A stretch of DNA of 64,000 nucleotides, from NCBI GenBank assembly GCA_016703525.1, contig JADJBW010000007.1, forward strand, positions 124,001-188,000, read 5' to 3'. Source of the DNA: Actinomycetota bacterium. Lineage in GTDB: Bacteria; Actinomycetota; Acidimicrobiia; Acidimicrobiales; Microtrichaceae. The position numbers and the translations under genes are program-made. Below are positions 21,188-29,162 of this stretch, in pieces. The notes under the pieces are model-generated. The model did not search any database. It was not told where the DNA came from and was given only the letters and a program-made list of their open reading frames with translations. The first letter of the stretch is position 1, and each line of letters begins with the position of its first letter.

Positions 21188-22160
21188 GTGGAATCTCCGC
21201 CCGGCCGATTGCTGCGTTTGCTCTCGCTGCTGCAGTCCCGCAGCGAGATCTCGGGGCCCGAGTTGGGCGAGCACCTCGGCGTCAGCACCCGAACGGTTCG
21301 ACGCGACATCGATCGCCTACGCACCATGGGCTACCCCGTCGACTCGGCGGTCGGTATCAACGGCTCGTACCGGCTCGCTGCGGGCGCGGAAGTGCCGCCG
21401 ATGCTTTTCGACCGCGATGAGGTCGTTTCGTTGACCGTCGCGCTGCGCCGCCTTCACGGATCGGGCATCGGTCCCATGTCGGGTGCGGCGGCCCGGGCGC
21501 TCCGCAAGCTGGAGCGTGTGCTCCCTCCGGAGTTGGCGCGTCAGGCCGAGACGCTCGCCGCCATGACCGTGACGGTCGGCGAGGTGGTTGACCCGGCGCT
21601 GACGCCAGCGGCGATGGCTCGCATCGCGTCGGCGTGCAGCGAGCGGCTGCAGCTTCGATTCGGGTACGTCGACCGCGACGGCGCGGCGACCGAGCGGCGA
21701 GTCGAGCCGCTTCGCCTCGTGTCGATGGGCCGCAACTGGTACCTCGTCGCGTTCGACCTCGATCCGCGACTGGCGCACCTTCCGGATCGACCGGCTCGAA
21801 CTCGACGGCACCCAGGTGGGGCATCGGTTCGAGCAGCGAGCGATCCCGGGCGGCGACGTGGCCGCGTTCGTCGAGCGCCGGATCGCCCGACCGTGGAGCA
21901 GGTTGGCCCGAGTTCGGTTCTTCGCCCCCGCCGAACGAGTCCAGCGCTGGCTGCCGACCTCGCAGGGTTTCGTCGAGCCGGAGGCGGCCGACCGGTGCGT
22001 CGCGGTGGTCAACGGGCACGATCCGGTGATGCTCGCGAACTCCCTGATCTCGTTCGGCGTCGACTTCGAGCTGATCGAGGCCGAGCCGGATGTGGTCGCG
22101 GCGCTTGCGTCGATCGGCGAACGCGTCGAGCGGGCCCGGCGAGCTAGTACGGCCACCTGA
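21188..22160 (+). CDS. HTH/WYL-domain transcriptional regulator (YafY-like, frameshifted as read)
   Basis: The N-terminal helix-turn-helix (residues about 1-60) contains ISGPELGEHLGVSTRTVRRDIDRLRTMGYPV. A WYL domain follows, with LRFGYVDRDGAATERRVEPLRLVSMGRNWYLVAFD, and then a WCX-like C-terminal part (RVRFFAPAERVQRWLP). The frame changes at 21764-21765. Removing one C gives FDLDRDWRTFRIDRLELDG, a standard WYL continuation, and the frame then runs to TGA 22160. Such regulators sense small ligands or nucleic acids. The divergent ABC exporter with a shared palindrome is the obvious target, probably together with autoregulation. Confidence 0.83.
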
Positions 22161-22208
22161 GACCCGGCGAGCGAGCCAGCACGGCGACCCGGCACAGCCG
22201 CCGCATCC

Positions 22209-22279
22209 TCTCCACAGATCAATCGCGGAGAAGATGTGTTCGCTGAGCGCCGATCTTCTCCGCGGATCAACCGTGGAGA
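22209..22279. terminator. Long hairpin between convergent WYL and FGGY kinase genes
   Basis: Perfect 12-bp inner arms (CGCGGAGAAGAT 22224-22235 and ATCTTCTCCGCG 22253-22264) enclose a 17-base loop. They are extended by outer arms TCTCCAC / GTGGAGA (22209-22215, 22273-22279). Its place between two converging genes suggests a bidirectional terminator. The rest of 22161-22345 holds only imperfect copies of a GGCGAGC-type motif. Confidence 0.6.
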
Positions 22280-22345
22280 GGGCGACCCGATACCGCCGCC
22301 GCGAGCGAGCACGGCCCGGCCCGGCTCGCCGCTGCCCCACGGGTT

Positions 22346-23803
22346 CTAGAAGTCGAGCGCGGAGAGCTCGCCGAACCACCCTGCGGCGCGGTCGAGCGCC
22401 GCTCCCCAGCGGTCGCGTTGACCGATGCGGTCGAAGCTCGGCGTCGGATCGATGACCGCGGCCGGCTCCCACGTGCCCGCAATGTCGTCCCAGCCGTCCC
22501 ACAGCCCGACCTCGAGCCCGGCGAGGAGCGCTGCGCCGACCGAGGTCGCATCCTTCACCGGAGCGACCTCGATCGGTCGCCCGCTCACGTCGGCAAGCGC
22601 TTGGACGAACACGCGATTCGCGGCCATGCCGCCGTCGACGCGAAGCGACTCGATCCGCGTGCCGCTGTCGCTCTCCGCCGCGTCGATCAGGTCGGCGCCG
22701 CGGTGCGCCACCCCTTCGAGCACGGCCCGCACCACCTGCGCCCGGCCCGTGCCGCGGGTGAGCCCGAGCAACGTGCCGCGGGCGCCGTAGTCCCATCGCG
22801 GCGTGCCGAGCCCGAGTTGCGCCGGCACGTACATGACGCCATCGGTGGAGTCGCACTGCGCCGCGACGGCGGCGGACTCGGCGGCATCGGCGATGATCCC
22901 GAGGTCGTCGCGGAGCCACTGCACGTTGGTGCCGGCCGAGAGCATGATCGCCTCGTAGCCCCACATGACCTCGTCGCCGCGTCGCCAGCACACGATCGGG
23001 AAGGTGCCGGTCGCAGCGCGGCCCTGGTCGCTCGGTCGACTGGTCCCGGTGCACACGTCGAGCATCCCGCCCGTGCCGAAGGTGATCTTGGCCAGTCCGG
23101 GTCGGACGGCCGCCTGGCCGACCAGCGACGCCTGCTGATCGCCGGCGACGCCACAGATCGGCGGGGCGCCCGACAGGCGTGAGGCGTGCGCCGCGAAGCC
23201 GGACGAATCGACGATGCGCGGCAGCGAGGCGCGCGGAATTCGCAACCGTTCGAGCACGGCGTCGTCCCAGTCGATCGCATCGGAGCGCATCAACCCGGTA
23301 ATGGCGGCGTTGCTCAGGTCGGTCACGTGTGCAGCGCCGCCGCTCAGGCACCAGATCAGCCAGCTGTCGGGTGTGCCCACACACAGATCGCGGGTTCGGT
23401 CGGGGTCGACCGAATCCCAGATGTCGGCGATCTTGGTGGCGGTCTGGTTCGGTGCGAACCGGAATCCCTCCGCCTGCAGCACCAGGCATGTGCCGAGCGT
23501 GCGCAGATCCTGCCAACCCTGTGCCGGAGCGACGGGCCGGCCGGTGGCGCGATCCCACACGATCGCCGAGGCGCGCTGGTTCGAGATCCCGACGGCGTCG
23601 ATGGCCGTCGTCCGGGTCGCGAGCACATCCTCGGCCAGGCCGATCGCCGTGTCGGCGTACGCGGCGGCGTCGAATTCGACGAGCCCGGCAGCGGGGCAGT
23701 CCGGGAGGGTCTCGCGGTACGCGTCCGCGACGATGCGGGCGTCGTTGCCCACGATTGCAGCGCGCACCCCGCTGGTACCGACGTCGAGGACGAGGATCGC
23801 CAT
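22346..23803 (-). CDS. FGGY-family carbohydrate kinase, glycerol-kinase-like with altered active site
   Basis: This 485-residue actin-fold kinase starts MAILVLDVGTSGVRAA (phosphate-1 loop) and carries GDQQASLVGQ (catalytic Asp), ITFGTGGM and RVDGGMAANRVFVQALADV. It resembles glycerol kinase in many blocks (VWDRATGRPV, GWQDLRT). However, the NQRE motif reads NQRA, so the Glu that contacts glycerol in GlpK is missing. The substrate may therefore be another polyol or sugar. ATG 23803 has AGGAGG four bases upstream; a longer frame exists but lacks such a signal. The gene lies 98 bases after a small membrane protein in the glycerol-3-phosphate cluster. Confidence 0.85.
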   Translation of the reverse strand: MAILVLDVGTSGVRAAIVGNDARIVADAYRETLPDCPAAGLVEFDAAAYADTAIGLAEDVLATRTTAIDAVGISNQRASAIVWDRATGRPVAPAQGWQDLRTLGTCLVLQAEGFRFAPNQTATKIADIWDSVDPDRTRDLCVGTPDSWLIWCLSGGAAHVTDLSNAAITGLMRSDAIDWDDAVLERLRIPRASLPRIVDSSGFAAHASRLSGAPPICGVAGDQQASLVGQAAVRPGLAKITFGTGGMLDVCTGTSRPSDQGRAATGTFPIVCWRRGDEVMWGYEAIMLSAGTNVQWLRDDLGIIADAAESAAVAAQCDSTDGVMYVPAQLGLGTPRWDYGARGTLLGLTRGTGRAQVVRAVLEGVAHRGADLIDAAESDSGTRIESLRVDGGMAANRVFVQALADVSGRPIEVAPVKDATSVGAALLAGLEVGLWDGWDDIAGTWEPAAVIDPTPSFDRIGQRDRWGAALDRAAGWFGELSALDF

Positions 23804-23901
23804 GTCGCCTCCTGGCCGAGAACGCCCCAGTCCCACTGGCGCACGGCGAAACTAGCGGAGCGGCGCACCGCTGCGTCGAGTCGACGTCGGCGCGGGTGGC
23901 G

Positions 23902-24315
23902 TCAGCGCTCTCGGCGTGCGGCGCGGGTGCGCCCTTCCAGCGCGGCGCCCGCCATGCCGCACGTCGCCATGAGGAGCGCGAGGAAGATCCATCCGAGTGG
24001 GTTGGCGAGCGGCTCGCCGACGATCAGGCGGCGGAGAGCGCCGCCCGCCTGGATGGCGAGGTACGCGAGCGCCGCTGCCGCCGCGCCGTTGTGAAGCGGT
24101 CGGGCGCGGCACAGCTGGGCCGCGCCGAACCCGCCGATCGCACCGCAGCACAGCACGGCGAAGAACAGGACCAGGTTGACGGCGCCGTCCGCGCTGATGC
24201 GCCCCGAACCCACGAGCCACTGCTGGGCGAGGCCGATCGGCACGGCGAACGTTGCCACCGAGAGCGCCGCCCGCCAGATGGCCGACCACTCCAGGCGCGG
24301 CGCCGGGTCGGTCAC
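23902..24315 (-). CDS. Small membrane protein in the glycerol-3-phosphate cluster
   Basis: A 137-residue protein with about four hydrophobic segments (AALSVATFAVPIGLAQQWLV, AVNLVLFFAVLCCGAIGGF, AAAALAYLAIQAGGAL, GWIFLALLMATCGMAGAAL) and a basic C-terminal tail. The start GTG 24315 overlaps the TGA of the GlpD fusion gene in a GTGA, so it is translationally coupled to it. The family is not recognised. Its position between a G3P dehydrogenase fusion and a polyol kinase suggests a role in transport or membrane placement of that pathway, but nothing in the sequence proves this. Confidence 0.75.
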   Translation of the reverse strand: MTDPAPRLEWSAIWRAALSVATFAVPIGLAQQWLVGSGRISADGAVNLVLFFAVLCCGAIGGFGAAQLCRARPLHNGAAAAALAYLAIQAGGALRRLIVGEPLANPLGWIFLALLMATCGMAGAALEGRTRAARRER

Positions 24316-27300
24316 GGCGTGTCGAAGCCGATGTCGCCGAACGGGTCGCTCAGCCCGAGCTTGCCGGGGTTGAGGATGCCCTGCGGGTCGAGCGCGGACT
24401 TGATCGTCGCGAACACGTCGAAGCCGGTGCCGAGCGCACCACGGACGAATCGCGATCGGTTCAGGCCGATGCCGTGATGGTGGCTGAGTGCGCCGCCGTG
24501 ATCGAGCACGGCGAGCGTCCCGGCGTCCCACACGGCCCGGTAGTAGCCGTCCTTGCCGAGGTCGTCGGGCTTGCCGGCGAAGGTGAAGTACAAGCAGGCG
24601 CCGTCGCCGTAGGCGTGGCTCTGATGCGCCGAGACCGCAAGGGTGCCGGGCACGGCACCGATCGCTTCGAGCGCGGCGTCGTAGATCGCGTCGAGCCTCG
24701 ACCACGGAGCGGCGATCTCCATCGTGTCGACGACCAGCCCGCCGGAGATGAGGGCCTCGAGTGCGGCCACATCGTTGCGGCGCTCCAGCCAGTGGGAGAC
24801 CAGCTCGTCGTCGAGGCGCTCGGCGCCGGCGCATTCCTGCTCGATCACGGTCCACATGCCGTCGACGACCGCGGCGTCGCCTTCGTCGAGCACGATCAGC
24901 ACGTGGCGCCGATCACCCGTTTGATAATGCCGGTCCGACTCGATCGCGTCGTACAGACGCAGCACCGCAGGCGTCGCCCCGCGACGCAGGATCATGCGAC
25001 AGGCGTCGAGGCCGGCCGAGAACGAATCGAACGCCCAGGCGCCCCGCCGCTCGTATGCCGGAGCCGGGTGCAGCGCGAACTCCACCTCGGTGATGATGCC
25101 GAGCGCTCCTTCGCTTCCGACGAACAGCTGTGTCAGGTCGGGTCCGACGGCTTGGCGCGGCTGACCCCCGGTGCGCACGATGCGGCCGTCGGCGAGCACC
25201 ACCTCGACACCGCGAACGATGTCCTCGATCTTGCCGTAGCGGGTCGAGAGCTGGCCGGCGCCGCGGCACGCAACCCAGCCGCCGACCGTCGCGAGCGCCA
25301 TGGACTGGGGCCAATGGCCGGCGGTGAGCCCGACGCGGTCGCGCAGCTCGTGCTCGAAGTGGTCGCCGAACGTGCCGGCGCGCACGCGTGCGGTCATCGA
25401 TGTCTCGTCGACATCGACGATGCCCCGGAGCCCGCACAGGTCGACGACGACGCCGCCGTGCACGGGGATCGATCCGCCCGACACGCCCGAGCGTCCCGCC
25501 GCAACGGTGAGGGGGAGCCCTTCGGCGTGACACACCGAGGCGATCGCGGCGACCTCGTCGGTCGTAGTGGGTCGGCACACCACCTCGGCCCGTCCGCCGA
25601 CCTCGTTGTCGAGCGCCCAGGTCATCGCGAGCGGCCACCAGTCGCGGCTGGCCTCGGACCGCTGGGCGGGGTCGGTGCTCACGTCGCCGCACGCGCCGCG
25701 CAGCCGTTCGACCACGGCAGCGCTCACCTCGACGTGCTGGGCGGCGAACCGCGCCGTCGTGACTGCGGTGTCGCCGCCGAGTGCGATCGGCGGGGTGGGT
25801 CGGCCCGGGCCGGGCACTGGAGCGTCAGTCGCGTGATGTCCTTCGGTCCGAGGGCGGCACGCACCGCGGGGGCCGCCGCCGGGGTGCGTGTCGCGGCGCT
25901 CGTCGCGGCGACGCACGGTCGGCGGGAGTTCGCCGGTCTCGCGCTCGTGCTCGCAGAGCGCCCGGAACTCGGCTGCGGATGCGGCCGCTTCGTTCGCCGT
26001 CCACCCCAGGTCGGGGGCGATGAGCTGGGCGATGTCGTCGGCAGCGCCCGCGGCCGCGTCGCGGGCGAACAATCGCGCCCGCGTGCGGCGGCTGAGCACG
26101 TCGTCGACGCTGGTCGCCATCTCGGCGCGCACGGCGAACACGGCTTCGGCGGCCAGGTAGGGGAGGCCGTCGACCAGCGGTCGCGCGAGCGCGGGATCTT
26201 CGACCAGCAACTCCATCACGGCGCGTGCCTCGCCGCCGTAGCGATCGGCCAGGTGCCGGGCGGTGTGGGCCGGGACCCCGAAGCGGTGGGCGGCGGCCTC
26301 GACCGTGTCGAAATCGGCGGCGCCGCGCAGCGCCAGCGACGCGGTCCGGCAGCGGCGGCTACCGGTGGGCGCCGAGGGTCCGAGCACGTGGCGCACGACT
26401 TCGTCCACGGCGTCGGCCGCCATGCGTCGATAGGTCGTGAGCTTGCCGCCGATCACGGTGACGACGCCGGCCTCCGAGCGGTCGACCCGATGGCCCCGCG
26501 ACATGTCGGCGGTGCGCGAGGACGACGCCGTGCGCACGAGCGGCCGAAGGCCGGCCCAGGTGCCGAGCACGTCAGAGGGTTCGAGCTGTGCCGTGGTAGC
26601 GGCGTTCACTGCGCCGAGCAGGTAGGCGATGTCATCGGGCGTGCAGCGCGGATCGTCGAGGGGCCCGTCGTCATCGGTGTCGGTCGTGCCGATGTAGGCG
26701 ATGTCGCCCTGGGGGACCACGAACACCGACCGGCGATCGCCCCGCACCGGAAGGATCGCCGCGACCGACGTCGGCACCAGTTCTCGGGGCACGCTCACGT
26801 GCACGCCGCGCGCCGGCCGGATCGTCTCGGCCAGGTCGTCGTCCTCGAACCGGTGGATCGCATCCGCCCAGACGCCGGCGGCGTTCACCACGGCGCTCGT
26901 CGACACCGTGCATCGATCGCCGTCCGCCTCGATGTGTACGCCGCACGCGGAGCCCTGTTCGTTGCGCTCGATCCCGACTGCCCGCACCCGATTCGCGACG
27001 ACCGCGCCGTGGTGGAGCGACGCCGTGCGGCATACGGCAAGGGTGAGCCTCGCATCGTCGGCCGCGGCGTCCCAGTAGAGGTAGCCTCCGGCGATCGATT
27101 CCGGGCGGATACAGGGCACGAACCCGACGGTCTCCTGCACGTCGAGGTGGCGGTGCAGATGCCCGACGCGCCAGCCGCCGGCAGCGTCGTAGGCCCACAT
27201 CGCGCCGCCGAGCGCACGGGCGATCTTGGCGGGGACCACGCCGCCCTTGGCGAACATGGGCAGCACGAACGGCAGCGGTCGAACGAGGTGCGGTGCATTC

Positions 27301-27575
27301 CGGAGCAACCGGTGGCGCTCGACGAGCGCCTCGCGAACGAGTGCGACGTCGCCTTGCTGCAGGTAGCGCAGTCCGCCGTGGACCATCTTCGACGATTTCG
27401 ATGACGTTCCGGAGGCGAAGTCGTCTCGTTCAATCAGGGCGGTTCGCAGGCCCCGCGACGCGGCATCGAGCGCGACCCCGGCGCCGGTGATGCCGCCACC
27501 GATGACCACCAGATCGAAGTGTTCGCTGCGAAGGCGCGCAAGGGATCGGTTCCGGCTGAACACGGCGAAGCTCAC
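24312..27575 (-). CDS. Glycerol-3-phosphate dehydrogenase fused to an alkyl-DHAP-synthase-like FAD enzyme
   Basis: One uninterrupted 1,087-residue frame holds two flavoproteins. The first (about residues 15-560) is GlpD: FAD fold LVVIGGGITGAGVALDAASRG, SSKMVHGGLRYLQQ, YIGTTDTDDDGP and TVIGGKLTTYRRMA; it oxidises glycerol-3-phosphate to DHAP. A linker rich in Arg, Gly and Pro (about 560-620) follows. The second (about 620-1087) has the PCMH-type FAD domain (AGRSGVSGGS, GHWPQSMALATVGGW, STRYGKIED) and the His-rich SHHHGIG motif of alkyl-DHAP synthase relatives. The start GTG 27575 has TACGCT seven bases upstream. In mycobacteria the two functions are separate nearby genes (Rv2249c, Rv2251). The linker could conceal a lost stop, so the fusion needs confirmation. 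Confidence 0.85.
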   Translation of the reverse strand: MSFAVFSRNRSLARLRSEHFDLVVIGGGITGAGVALDAASRGLRTALIERDDFASGTSSKSSKMVHGGLRYLQQGDVALVREALVERHRLLRNAPHLVRPLPFVLPMFAKGGVVPAKIARALGGAMWAYDAAGGWRVGHLHRHLDVQETVGFVPCIRPESIAGGYLYWDAAADDARLTLAVCRTASLHHGAVVANRVRAVGIERNEQGSACGVHIEADGDRCTVSTSAVVNAAGVWADAIHRFEDDDLAETIRPARGVHVSVPRELVPTSVAAILPVRGDRRSVFVVPQGDIAYIGTTDTDDDGPLDDPRCTPDDIAYLLGAVNAATTAQLEPSDVLGTWAGLRPLVRTASSSRTADMSRGHRVDRSEAGVVTVIGGKLTTYRRMAADAVDEVVRHVLGPSAPTGSRRCRTASLALRGAADFDTVEAAAHRFGVPAHTARHLADRYGGEARAVMELLVEDPALARPLVDGLPYLAAEAVFAVRAEMATSVDDVLSRRTRARLFARDAAAGAADDIAQLIAPDLGWTANEAAASAAEFRALCEHERETGELPPTVRRRDERRDTHPGGGPRGACRPRTEGHHATDAPVPGPGRPTPPIALGGDTAVTTARFAAQHVEVSAAVVERLRGACGDVSTDPAQRSEASRDWWPLAMTWALDNEVGGRAEVVCRPTTTDEVAAIASVCHAEGLPLTVAAGRSGVSGGSIPVHGGVVVDLCGLRGIVDVDETSMTARVRAGTFGDHFEHELRDRVGLTAGHWPQSMALATVGGWVACRGAGQLSTRYGKIEDIVRGVEVVLADGRIVRTGGQPRQAVGPDLTQLFVGSEGALGIITEVEFALHPAPAYERRGAWAFDSFSAGLDACRMILRRGATPAVLRLYDAIESDRHYQTGDRRHVLIVLDEGDAAVVDGMWTVIEQECAGAERLDDELVSHWLERRNDVAALEALISGGLVVDTMEIAAPWSRLDAIYDAALEAIGAVPGTLAVSAHQSHAYGDGACLYFTFAGKPDDLGKDGYYRAVWDAGTLAVLDHGGALSHHHGIGLNRSRFVRGALGTGFDVFATIKSALDPQGILNPGKLGLSDPFGDIGFDTP

Positions 27576-27582
27576 GGCACTC

Positions 27583-27588
27583 AGCGTA
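27583..27588 (-). promoter_or_regulatory. -10 element of the glpD-fusion operon
   Basis: TACGCT (minus strand) is seven bases before GTG 27575, which sets that codon as the likely start. Confidence 0.5.
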
Positions 27589-27766
27589 GGTCGGGCGGCC
27601 GCGTCGCGGCACGGGCGGCGCGAAGCCGGTGATGCGCCGTGCGCGCCGACGCGCGGGCCACGCGAACGCGCAATGCGGGGAATGCGACGGGCCGGTGAGG
27701 CGTTGTTCACGCGCCGTAGGAATGGATTGGACAGCGGCCGCGTTGGGCCGCAAGGATCGCAGGCCG

Positions 27767-28021
27767 ATGAATCGCAACTGGGTGGGCAAAGCCGCATGTA
27801 GCGGCCTCGACCCCGCCGTCTTCTACCCCCCAACCGACGAAGATGCCGACGAGGCGAAGGCCATTTGTGCCGCGTGCCCCGTGCAGGAGCCGTGTCTCGA
27901 ACACGCGATCGAGATGCGCGAGAAGAACGGCGTGTGGGGCGGAGCGACCGAGCGCGAGCGGCTGCGCATCATTCGCCGCCGCCGCCGGCTGCGCGCCCAG
28001 GTCAGCGAACTCGCTTCCTGA
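27767..28021 (+). CDS. WhiB-family iron-sulfur transcriptional regulator
   Basis: An 84-residue WhiB-like protein. Four cysteines at about residues 11, 34, 37 and 43 (AACSGLD, AICAACPVQEPC) bind a [4Fe-4S] cluster. The GVWGGAT turn and the basic tail RERLRIIRRRRRLR form the DNA- and sigma-binding end. These proteins act with the primary sigma factor and respond to redox signals or nitric oxide. I chose ATG 27767 by family length; ATG 27722 (MDWTAAALG...) is in frame and possible. It is divergent from the glpD fusion (190 bases between, no clear elements besides that gene's -10) and 43 bases upstream of trpD. Confidence 0.9.
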   Translation: MNRNWVGKAACSGLDPAVFYPPTDEDADEAKAICAACPVQEPCLEHAIEMREKNGVWGGATERERLRIIRRRRRLRAQVSELAS

Positions 28022-28064
28022 CGCTGCCGACCGACCGACACCCTCACTCCAGGGAGACGATTCC

Positions 28065-29111
28065 ATGTCGAGCTTTCCGGGCTGGCGAGAGGCACTGTCA
28101 CGGGTCGTTGGCGGGGTCGACCTGTCGCACGAGGCGGCGGCCGATGCGCTCGGCGAGATCCTCGACGGGAATGCGACGCCCGCGCAGATCGCCGCGTTCT
28201 TCGTCGCGTTGCGGATGAAGGGCGAGTCGGTCGGCGAGATCACCGGCTTCGTCTCGTCGATGATGGCGCACGCGGCGCCGCTCGTGCTCCCGGAGAACGC
28301 GATCGACATCGTCGGGACCGGCGGCTCGACGGCGCTGCGCGCCGGGGCGTTCAACGTGTCGACGGTCGCCGCGATCGTCGCTGCGGCGGGCGGAGCGACC
28401 GTCTGCAAGCACGGCAACCGGCTCGCGTCGTCGACATCGGGGTCCTTCGACCTCCTCGAGCGCCTCGGCGTCGCGATCGACCTCGACGGCGTGGGGGTGC
28501 GTCGTTGCGTCGACGAGGCGGGGATCGGCTTCTGCTTCGCCCGGGTGTTCCATCCGGCGATGCGTCACGTCGGTCCCGTGCGAGCCGAAATCGGTGTGCC
28601 GACCGTGTTCAACATCCTCGGACCCCTTTCGCACCCGGGCGACGTGCGCAGGCAGGTGCTCGGGGTCGCCGACGCGGCGCGGGTCGATCTGATCGCCTCG
28701 GTCCTGGCCGAACGCGGGCTCGACCGGGCGGTCGTCGTGCGCGGTGAGGACGGGCTCGACGAGTTCACGCTGACCGGACCCTCCTCCGTGGTGCGCATCG
28801 AGGCCGGGGTGATCGAACACCAGACCTTCGATCCGGCGTCGGTCGGCCTCGCCCGTCGTTCGCTCGACGAACTGATCGTGGGCGATCCGGAGGCGAACGC
28901 GGTGGTCGCACGCCGGGTGTTGCGCGGCGAACCCGGAGCGCATCGCGATCTAGTCGTGCTCAATGCCGGCGTCGCGCTGGAGGTGGCAGGGGTGGCCGAC
29001 GACATCGCGGACGGCGTGCGACGCGCCGCCGACGCGATCGACGGGGGCGCTGCGGCCGCGACCCTGGACCGGCTCGTCGAGGTGTCGAACGCGGCGAGTC
29101 GGAGCGCCTGA
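28065..29111 (+). CDS. trpD: Anthranilate phosphoribosyltransferase
   Basis: This enzyme joins anthranilate to PRPP in the second step of tryptophan synthesis. The helical N-terminal domain holds LSHEAAADALGEILDGNATPAQIAAF. The PRPP-binding loop reads DIVGTGGSTALRAGAFNVST, followed by KHGNRLASSTSGSFDLLERLG and PTVFNILGPLSHPG. The usual GTGGD/S-G loop has a few extra residues here (STALRAG). The length, 348 residues, is normal. ATG 28065 has GGGAG eight bases upstream. No other trp gene lies in the window, so trpD is unlinked from the rest of the pathway, at least here. Confidence 0.93.
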   Translation: MSSFPGWREALSRVVGGVDLSHEAAADALGEILDGNATPAQIAAFFVALRMKGESVGEITGFVSSMMAHAAPLVLPENAIDIVGTGGSTALRAGAFNVSTVAAIVAAAGGATVCKHGNRLASSTSGSFDLLERLGVAIDLDGVGVRRCVDEAGIGFCFARVFHPAMRHVGPVRAEIGVPTVFNILGPLSHPGDVRRQVLGVADAARVDLIASVLAERGLDRAVVVRGEDGLDEFTLTGPSSVVRIEAGVIEHQTFDPASVGLARRSLDELIVGDPEANAVVARRVLRGEPGAHRDLVVLNAGVALEVAGVADDIADGVRRAADAIDGGAAAATLDRLVEVSNAASRSA

Positions 29112-29124
29112 CCGAGCGGAGGGC

Positions 29125-29130
29125 TACCCT
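29125..29130 (+). promoter_or_regulatory. -10 element of the M8 peptidase gene
   Basis: TACCCT would start a leader of about 26 bases carrying AGGAGG (29151-29156) six bases before ATG 29163. Confidence 0.4.
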
Positions 29131-29162
29131 CCTGAGTGCGGGGTGAGATGAGGAGGTCAGCC

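Noticed and set aside
22161..22345. Possible tRNA or small RNA in the WYL-kinase gap
   Set aside because: The long inverted repeat lies between convergent genes and fits a terminator; no cloverleaf or CCA end is visible.
24252..27404. A 1,050-residue plus-strand frame
   Set aside because: It lies wholly antisense to the GlpD/flavoprotein gene, whose motifs are unmistakable.
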